Assembly: GCA_022559845.1 (NCBI GenBank) | Contig: CM040121.1 | Coordinates: 568,156,140-568,220,139 of the forward strand | Reading direction: 5' to 3' | DNA from: Amorphophallus konjac | Taxonomy: Eukaryota; Streptophyta; Magnoliopsida; Alismatales; Araceae | DNA: 64,000 nucleotides | Shown: piece by piece, positions 57,430 through 64,000 of the stretch | Layout: every line of letters begins with the position of its first letter | Position numbering within the stretch: position 1 is the first letter of the stretch | Translations under genes and position numbers: made by a program | The notes under the pieces: generated by a model | What the model saw: the letters and a program-made list of their open reading frames with translations, nothing else | Databases searched by the model: none | What the model was told of the DNA's origin: nothing

Positions 57430-58019
57430 CCACCCCAGTTGCCACGCCATCGTTCAAGAGTACAGCGCAGTCGATGCGTGATGTCCTTGATAAGTTTGAA
57501 AAGAAGGTGGTAGAAACCACGAAGCAGGCTGAGGATCTGGCGGGGAACGTCTGGCAACATTTGAAAACCGGACCTAGTATCGCTGATGCTGCACTAGGAA
57601 GAATTGCTCAGGGGACGAAAATCATAACAGAGGGTGGTTGTGAGAAGATCTTCAGGCAAACTTTTGGCACTCCTCCTGAAAAACAACTTAAGAAGTCCTA
57701 TGCGTGTTACTTGTCAGCTTCTGCTGGGCCTGTCGTGGGAATTCCGTATTTGTTTTCAGCAAAACTTGCATTTTGTGGTGATAATCCTCTTTCATACAAA
57801 GTTGGGGATCAGACTGAATGGAGCTACTATAAGGTGGGGATTCCTTTGCATCAACTGAGACAAATTAATCCTTCAATCAGCAAAGTAAATCGTGCTGAAA
57901 AGTACATGCAGATGATCTCCGTGGGCAACCATGAGTTTTGGTTCGTGGGTTTCGTAAATTATGATAGTGCGGTGAAACATTTACAAGAAGCTCTCCATGG
58001 ATCAAGTGTCGAGAATTAG
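57430..58019 (+). pseudogene. Captured GEM-like GRAM-domain protein fragment, intronless
   Basis: The frame from about 57430 to the stop at 58019 encodes [16 protein letters not shown], then [20 protein letters not shown] and [58 protein letters not shown] and [20 protein letters not shown]. This is the GRAM domain and flank of the plant GEM/ABA-responsive (FIP1-like) family, known for lipid-binding-type membrane association and hormone or epidermal roles. Host genes of this family normally have introns; here the coding text is continuous, which suggests capture through RNA. Upstream codons (from 57201) are low-complexity Pro/Thr/His text of the GGCACACC repeats and are not part of the family. 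Confidence 0.85.
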
Positions 58020-58099
58020 GGGGTGGTCTGAATATTCCAAAAATTGCCATACGAGAAAATACTTTGTGGTGTTCATGTTAAAAGAGCCAAAAGGAGCCT

Positions 58100-58572
58100 T
58101 CAATCGGCACACCTTCAACGGTCTCCACCGACACACCTGCAAGAGACTCCACCCGGCACACCTGCAGGAGCCTCCACTCGGCACGCTTGCTATTCACTCC
58201 AGCCGGCACACCTTCAACGGTCTCCACCGGCACACCTGCAGGAGCCTCCACCCGGCACACCTGCAAAAGCCTCCACCCGGCACGTCTACTATTCACTCCA
58301 GCCGGCACGCCTTCAACGGTCTCCACCGGCACACCCTCAAGTGCCCCAGCGGCACACCCTGCAAGCCTTCAGCGGCACACTATTTCAAGCCTTCAATGGC
58401 ACACCTTTTCAGCCTTCCAACGGCACACTATCTCAAGCCTTCAGCGACACACTATTTCGAGTCTTCAGCAGCACACTATTTTGAGCCTTCAGCGGCACAC
58501 TATTTCGAGCCTTCAGCGGCACACCTGCGAGGCTCTCCAGCGGCACGCCTTCCTCAACCCCCAGTGGCACAG
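58100..58572. repeat. GGCACACC-motif block 2 in D
   Basis: About twenty copies spaced 21-30 bp of CGGCACACCTGCA(A/G)(G/A)AG or CGGCACACTATTTC-type units with CCTCCAC or GCCTTCAG linkers. It starts 80 bp after the GRAM stop. Neighbouring units differ but some larger groups repeat (58103-58200 and 58205-58320). Confidence 0.88.
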
Positions 58573-58713
58573 CTAGCGTTCGGCCCATCCACGCCGGTCA
58601 ATGCTCATAGCCCTCGGCGCGCAGCGAAAGCATGGCAGGCCCATGCCTGGACCTTGCTGGGCTGTCCTCGCCCCACCTACTCCCGTCCTCGGCAGTCGTC
58701 GGCTTGACCAGGG

Positions 58714-58720
58714 GTATAAG
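58714..58720 (+). promoter_or_regulatory. TATA-like element inside D
   Basis: GTATAAG in AGGGGTATAAGAACCCCTCG, itself an imperfect inverted context (GGGGT...ACCCC), followed by a GA-rich leader-like stretch to about 58920. It would fit an LTR promoter for plus-strand transcription. Confidence 0.45.
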
Positions 58721-59379
58721 AACCCCTCGCTCCAACGAAAAGACACAGAGAGGGGGACGGAGAACACATAGAGAGCAGCACACACACGGAATACAGCCAC
58801 AGAGAGAAGAACAGAGCCCGCCGAGCCGAAGAAAAGAAGAAGAAGAGAGGAAAAAGGAAGACTCCCCGCCGGCCACCGAAGGAGAGAGAGTAAGGAAGGG
58901 ACGGAGAGAGAGAGAGATCATGTAGTTGGAGGTGTTGGGGGAGCAGGGAGCCGTCGCCCTTGCTCAACCCCAACACTTTCTCCCCCTCATCCTTTCCTCT
59001 CCCTCAAGTTCCTCTTCTTCTTCCCCCATTGCTTGTAGCTTTAGCTCCGGTGTGTTACAATGTATACGGCCGGTTATGGCCCTTTTCTCTTCACGAATGA
59101 AAACTCCCCCTCTTTGGGTTTCTTTTTGTCTCTGTTGGTTTGAACCACTATATGTGTTTGGTCATCTCCTTCTGCCCCTCCGGCGGCTTGAGTCTCTTGC
59201 ACTGATCTTCTCCCCCTGTCGTGGTCCCCCGTAGGACCTCTAGCCCTCACATTTGCTCACATGCTCAAAGGGAGATGCCCTTCTTTTCTCCTCTGTGTAC
59301 CCATGCCTCTGCCTTGAAGCCCCCCCCCCCCATTTTTTTTGAGCCTTCCCCGTCCTGCCAAGTTTCCTTTGAAGCCTGC

Positions 59380-59735
59380 CAAACCCAATACCCCAGCCCG
59401 GTGCACCCTTGGCTCCCTGACCAGCACACCCTTTGGCCCTCCTAGCTGGCATACACATAACCCCTCCCCTTGGCCGGCACACAGCCCTTTGGCCTTTTGC
59501 CCAGTACACCCCTCCATATGCCTGCAGCGACACACCCTTGACTCGTCCGCTCACCGGCACAGCCCTTGTTAGAGCCTTCCCCGGCATAGCCTGGCCACCT
59601 CCAGCCCGGTACACCACCCAATTCCCTAGCCGGTGCACTTCCTGCCTCTCTTGCCCGGCACACATCTTTGAGCTCCCTAGCCGGCACACCAGTCCTCTCC
59701 TTTTGCCCGGTGCACCCCTAGCCAGTCCTAGAATC
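59380..59735. repeat. GGCACACC-motif block 3 in D
   Basis: About thirteen diverged variants (GGTGCACC, AGCACACC, GGCACAGC, GGTACACC, GGCACACA) at 20-35-bp spacing in a pyrimidine-rich context. Confidence 0.7.
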
Positions 59736-60221
59736 GTCTTCCCCTGGTCGTTTCCCCCGAGTTTTCCGAAGTTTCTTTAAAGGTGTTGTCGCCCTTGGCA
59801 CGCACCTCAGCTGTCGGGTTCCGCCACTCCATGTGGGCGCATTCCCTGTATCTCCCTTACCATCCGGGTCAAGGGGAGATGCTGCCGAATTTTCGTTGGA
59901 AATAACAACATGTTAAAAGACAAAAGGAAGCAACAAACGAATGGAACAATAACACATTAAAAGACTAAAGGGAGCAACAAACCAATGAAATGAACAACGG
60001 TAAAGCGCTTCAACCAAGGTAAGGGAACTGCAATCAACACAAAGAGAACCGGACCGAACGACAACTAAGCAACTTGAACACTCGTCCCGCAAGGAAGAAA
60101 GAAAGGAAAACGATTATGAGAAAGGGAAGAGAGGACCCATACAAACTGTATAAAATCAAGGAAGAGAAGAAGAGAAAAGGGCATGAGGATGTGAAGAGGA
60201 CTGAGCCCCTAGTAGCTCTGG

Positions 60222-60345
60222 CCCAGCACACCTGCCCTTGGGCCTTCACCAGTGCAGCCTGCTCGTGCCTCCACCGACACACCTCAGACCACTCTCTGCC
60301 CGGCACGCCTCCTTCCAGCCCCCCTCCGGCACACCTGACCCCAGA
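60222..60345. repeat. GGCACACC-motif block 4 in D
   Basis: Five variants (AGCACACCTG, AGTGCAGCCT, GACACACCTC, GGCACGCCTC, GGCACACCTG) at about 24-bp spacing. Confidence 0.65.
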
Positions 60346-60349
60346 TCTT

Positions 60350-60890
60350 GCCCCTCTACAGCCCAAAGCTGCACCGACTTCAGCCTGCAGGCCGTACAGA
60401 CTTTGCCCTGCAGGCCGTACAGACTTTACCCCGCGGGCCGTACAGACATTGCCCCTCTACAGCCCAAAGCTGCACCGACTTCAGCCCGCAGGCCATATAG
60501 ACTTTGCCCCGCAGGCCGTACAGACTTTGCCCGCGGCCGTACAAACCCTGCCCCTCTACAGCCCGCAGGCCGTACAGACTTTGCACCGCAGGCCGTACAG
60601 ACTTTGCCCCGCGGCCGTACAGACCTTGCCCTCCTATAGCCTAAAGCTGCACCGACTTCAGCCCGCAGGCCGTACAGACTTTGCCCCGTGGCCATACAGA
60701 CCTTGCCCCTCTACAGCCCAAAGCTGCACTGACTTCAACCCGCAGGCCGTACAGACTTTACCTCGCAGGCCGTATAGACTTTGCCCGCGGCCGTATAGAC
60801 CCTGCCCCTCTATAGCCCGCAGGCCGTAAAGACTTTGCCCCTCTACAGCTCAAAGTTGCACCGACTTCAGCCCGCAGGTTGCACCGACCT
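60350..60890. repeat. Tandem array of GCAGGCCGTACAGACTTTGC units in D
   Basis: The ~24-bp unit CAGGCCGTACAGACTTTGCC occurs more than a dozen times, mixed with a longer recurring block CCCTCTACAGCCCAAAGCTG + CACCGACTTCAGCC (at about 60353, 60450, 60631, 60706, 60838). It is a higher-order repeat between motif blocks 4 and 5; its open frames on both strands are repeat artefacts. Confidence 0.88.
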
Positions 60891-60914
60891 GCTGCGGGCC
60901 CAGACCTGCACCGA

Positions 60915-61080
60915 CCTACCTTCAGCCTTGGCACACCCTGCACCGACCTAGCCCAATCTCTATTCGGCGCACCCTTTGATACCCTCGCCGGCACGCCTTC
61001 AACCGCCCTTGCCCGGCGCACTCTCTATGCCACCTTCGCCGGCACGCTGCCTACGACCTTCACCGGCACGCTCCTTCAGT
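60915..61080. repeat. GGCACACC-motif block 5 in D
   Basis: Six variants (GGCACACCC, GGCGCACCC, GGCACGCC, GGCGCACTC, GGCACGCTG, GGCACGCTC) at 20-30-bp spacing, followed by AT-rich DNA with TAA microsatellites (about 61137-61165 and 61260-61285). Confidence 0.65.
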
Positions 61081-61289
61081 CCCCTTTTGGCCCTTCAACG
61101 GTCCACTCCCCCCAGAAGTATCTGTGTAATATATAATATAATAATAATAATAATAATAGTAATAAATCAATAAAAATTACGATGACTAAATAATTTTGGA
61201 TATATATATATATATAACAAACAAAATTTATGAAATAATAATAATAATGATGAGAGAAATTTCTAATAATAATAATAATAAACAGCATG

Positions 61290-62025
61290 GATAAATTATT
61301 CAGGAAAAATACACAAAAGGTAAATAAGCAATAAAAAAGAATGCATGTATATAATTAGGAGCCCAGATAAAAGAAACGATAAAGTCTATATTACAGCCTG
61401 TCTCTCCTGTGACATGGCGCTGAAGGGAATAACAATGCTGTCCCTGCAGGTTGGGCCTGAGTCACGGGGATTGCCTCAACACGGCCACGATCCGACCTCG
61501 CCCCGGGCCGACATTCTGATTAGACCGGACCCGTTTCTCAAGACCGAACCCTTTTCGAGCTATTATTAAAATTGCCGCGCGCTTGGCAGACATTTGAACG
61601 GATTCGCCCCCTCTTCCATCGCGTTTCCGTCACGGACCTTTGTCCGAACATGAAAAGGTCCGCGAGTGACCAATATAGTCCGTGGCCCATATCCCGATGC
61701 GGATCTCAATGTGATTTATTCCTGCTTCTTTCTCGCGCAGTTAGTATTAGTCCTTTCGACCACAGGGCCCCTAATTTCGGTAATTAATCAAGGGTATTCC
61801 CTCGTACGGGGGATGTAAATGACGTCGCGACCTTTACGGCACGACGGGATCTGGTCCCGACACGAACCACACAATCGTCTGACGAAGTCAGGTCGAGCGC
61901 ACCGTGGGCTCCTCGGAGCCCGAATAAATTGTCACTCCGGTGACTGGCACGCCCACGCACTTAATAAACCACAATAAACCAGTGAACGACCGACGACAAC
62001 CAATCGGTCGAGAAGTGTGTCCACA
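61290..62025. other. Right part of D, no gene seen
   Basis: Unique-looking sequence of mixed composition ending in the terminal GTGTCCACA. No repeat of the left end of D is present here. Confidence 0.5.
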
Positions 62026-62030
62026 CCTAT
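62026..62030. repeat. Target-site duplication of insertion D, right copy
   Basis: CCTAT; after it the copia frame resumes as SQNLLSVGQLMQKGYS. Confidence 0.93.
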
Positions 62031-64000
62031 CTCAAAATTTATTAAGTGTTGGACAGTTGATGCAAAAGGGTTATTCAACCAATTTTAAAAAAGATGAATG
62101 CATTATCATAGAAGACAAAAGTAAAAAAAATGTATAAAAAATCAAGATGGCTCCCAACAAAGTCTTTCCGCTGAAAATACCACTAGAAAATATGGCTCTA
62201 AAAATTAAAGGAGCAAATAGCTCTCTCATATGGCATAAGAGATTTGGTCATTTGAATTATAGAAGTCTCATACTACTAAAGAAGAAGAGAATGATAATTG
62301 GATCGCCATATCTTAAAGAAGAAGAAATAAAATTTATGAATGATGCATCTATGGAAAGATGAATAGATTGCCTTTCACTAAAACATCATGGAGAGCTAAA
62401 GAGCCATTGTAATTAGTCCATGCTGACATTTGTGGTCCAACAAAAACTGTAGCACTTAATAGTTCACGATATTTTCTAATATTTGTAGATAATTATAGCC
62501 GAATGACGTGGATATACTTTCTGAAGAAAAAATCAGAGGCATTTACAATGTTCTTACGGTTTAAAGTTTTTTTCGAGAAACAAAGTGAAAAAAAACTCAA
62601 AATTTTAAAGATTGATTGTGCAGGAGAATTTACTTCTAATGAATTTCAAGAATATTGTAGGACTGAATGAATAGAGAAAGAGTTAACAACAAGATATACC
62701 CCTCAGCAAAATGAAGTAGCTGAGCAGAAAAATAGGACAATAGTAGAGATGGTTCGGCGCATGTTAAAAGGTATGAATCTCCCTAACAATTTTTGGGCTG
62801 AGACTATACATATTGTAGTTTACATTTTAAACAGGTCTCCAACAAAGCAGTTCCAAACAAAACACCATATGAGACCTAGTTTAAGAGAAAGGCCAAGGTA
62901 AGTCATTTTAGAATCTTTAGATGCATTGCATATGACCATATTCCTTCACAAGTTAGAGATAAAAAATTTGATGAGAAAGGAGAAAAATATATATTCATTG
63001 GATATAGTGAGGAATTAAAAGCATACAGATTGTTTGAGCCTAAGACAAATAAATTGGTTATTTATATAGATATGATATTTGATGAAACAACATCATAGAA
63101 ATGGGAAGAAGAAGAAGAAAAATAAACACCTAATATTATGAAAGAAAAAGAAGTAGAAGATAAAGAATCAGTAGCTCCTTCTCCTCCACAAAGTCCAAGA
63201 GAGCAAAGTGAGTCAAGTACTGACTCAAACACATCACGACGAAAGGAACGCTCTCTCAAAGAAATATATGAAAGAAGTAATGTGGCTTATTTTTACTGTG
63301 AACCACAAAGATATGATGAGACAGTTAAAGATGAGAAATGGATAAAGGTGATGAAGAAATGAATATGATTGAGAAAAATTACACATGGGAGCTAATTGAG
63401 CAGCTGAAAGATAAAGAAGTTATTGATTTAAAATGGACATATATGATTAAGTATAATGTGGATGGCTCCATTCATAAATACAAGGCAATGCTCGTAGCAA
63501 AGGGGTATTCTCAACAACCTAATATTGACTTCCATGATATATTCGCGCCAGTTGCAAGGATGAACACTATATGGACTGTCTTAGCATTGGCAGCATAATT
63601 AAAATTACCAGTATTTCAACTTGATGTCAAATCTACATTTTTGAATGGTAATCTTGAAGAAGAAATATATGTGGAGCAACCACAAGGCTATCAAATCAAA
63701 GGACAAGAAGATGAAGTTTATCACCTACATAAGACATTATATGGGTTAAAATAAGTCCCTCGAGCATGGAACAACAAGATTGATCAATATTTTCAACTAG
63801 ATGACTTTCTAAGATGTCCAAGCGAGTCCTCATTATATATAAATAAGAAAGGTATGTACTTCCTCATTCTTTATCTTTATGTTGATGATCTAATCTATTT
63901 TGGTACTAGCCATGATATGTTAGATGATTTCAAGAAGGGATGAAAGAATTTGAAATGACCGATCTCGGCATGTTGAGTTATTTTCTTGGCATTCAAGTAA
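62031..64000 (+). pseudogene. Copia element E integrase and reverse transcriptase (runs off right edge)
   Basis: Continues the polyprotein after D. Pre-integrase and zinc part: SQNLLSVGQLMQKGY, WHKRFGHLNYRSL (from 62233). Integrase core: HADICGPTKT, VDNYSRMTWIYFL, CAGEFTSNEFQEYC, TPQQNEVAEQKNRTIVEM. RT from about 63395: WTYMIKYNVDG, KAMLVAKGYSQ, FAPVARMNTIWTVLALAA, FQLDVKSTFLNGNLEEEIYV, LYLYVDDLIYF. Several stops lie in conserved places: TAA at 63596-63598 and 63752-63754 where the family has Gln, and TGA in the integrase. A frameshift is present near 63940. The lineage looks Tork-like but this is not certain. Confidence 0.92.

Larger units (their letters stand above)
56821..62025. mobile_element. 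5.2-kb insertion D: TG...CA ends, 5-bp TSD, captured gene; candidate giant solo LTR
   Basis: The ends TGTGGACAC and GTGTCCACA are exact inverses (9 bp) and the flanks are a perfect CCTAT duplication inside copia element E, whose reading frame joins cleanly across it. I see no repeated terminal segment, so there is no LTR pair within D, and no transposase, gag or pol. TG...CA ends, short inverted termini and a 5-bp duplication fit an LTR; the simplest reading is one very long solo LTR. Inside are a GRAM-domain gene fragment, a TATA-containing stretch at 58714, five blocks of GGCACACC-type repeats, a separate tandem array and AT-rich microsatellites near the right end. An unknown DNA transposon remains possible. 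Confidence 0.75.

Noticed and set aside
59870..59900. AAGGGGAGATGCTGCCGAAT as a polypurine tract followed by a 3' LTR inside D
   Set aside because: It resembles a PPT and LTR start, but no matching 5' LTR or pol exists in D, so I did not divide D at this point; it deserves a look if full-length relatives are found.
60074..60829. 251-codon ORF with repeated RPYRLCP-type text
   Set aside because: It is a translation of the tandem repeat array in D; the other strand and frames are equally open.

Overview
This is a window of flowering-plant nuclear DNA. The evidence is two intron-era plant transcription factor genes (FAR1-related and MYB-CC/PHR-like), a broken PLATZ gene, Ty3/gypsy Tat-type and chromovirus retrotransposons, Ty1/copia elements, an RTE-type LINE and AT-rich intergenic DNA full of small repeats. 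The species cannot be named from the sequence. I saw no rRNA, tRNA or CRISPR feature.

Layout. 1-8.4 kb: a minus-strand Tat-type gypsy element cut by the left edge (RT, protease with G-patch, gag, leader tandem repeats, and an LTR-like promoter region with seven copies of a 30-bp palindrome). 8.5-13.4 kb: a decayed coding relic, AT-rich DNA, a small inverted-repeat element and a ~970-bp element with long terminal inverted repeats around a CT-rich core. 13.4-18.7 kb: a FAR1-RELATED SEQUENCE gene, intact in one coding exon. 21.5-26.3 kb: a seven-exon MYB-CC gene (299 codons in my model) with a 3.3-kb intron that holds an LTR-like insertion. 26.9-33.4 kb: an AT-rich tandem array, a 5'-truncated LINE, two diverged copies of a ~490-bp repeat, a copia relic and MITE-like DNA.

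33.5-54.9 kb is a three-level nest. A PLATZ gene (minus strand) is split inside an exon by chromovirus A (33553-54457, minus). A is split inside gag by a young full-length Tekay/Del-like element B (38316-51248, plus; intact 1,575-codon gag-pol; LTRs of 2,674 bp differing at about three sites by eye). The 3' LTR of B is itself split by a solo LTR of the same family, C (47087-49764). Each junction has a 5-bp target-site duplication: (A/G)CAGG for A, G(T/C)TAA for B, CAGCG for C. The order of events is therefore PLATZ, then A, then B, then C.

55.2-64 kb is a second nest: a decayed plus-strand copia element E that runs off the right edge, split in its pre-integrase region by a 5,205-bp insertion D (56821-62025, TSD CCTAT). 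D starts TGTGGACAC and ends GTGTCCACA, has no visible LTR pair, carries an intronless GEM-like GRAM-domain gene fragment and about 55 scattered copies of a GGCACACC-type motif. It may be a giant solo LTR that captured a host gene, and it is the least explained object in the window.
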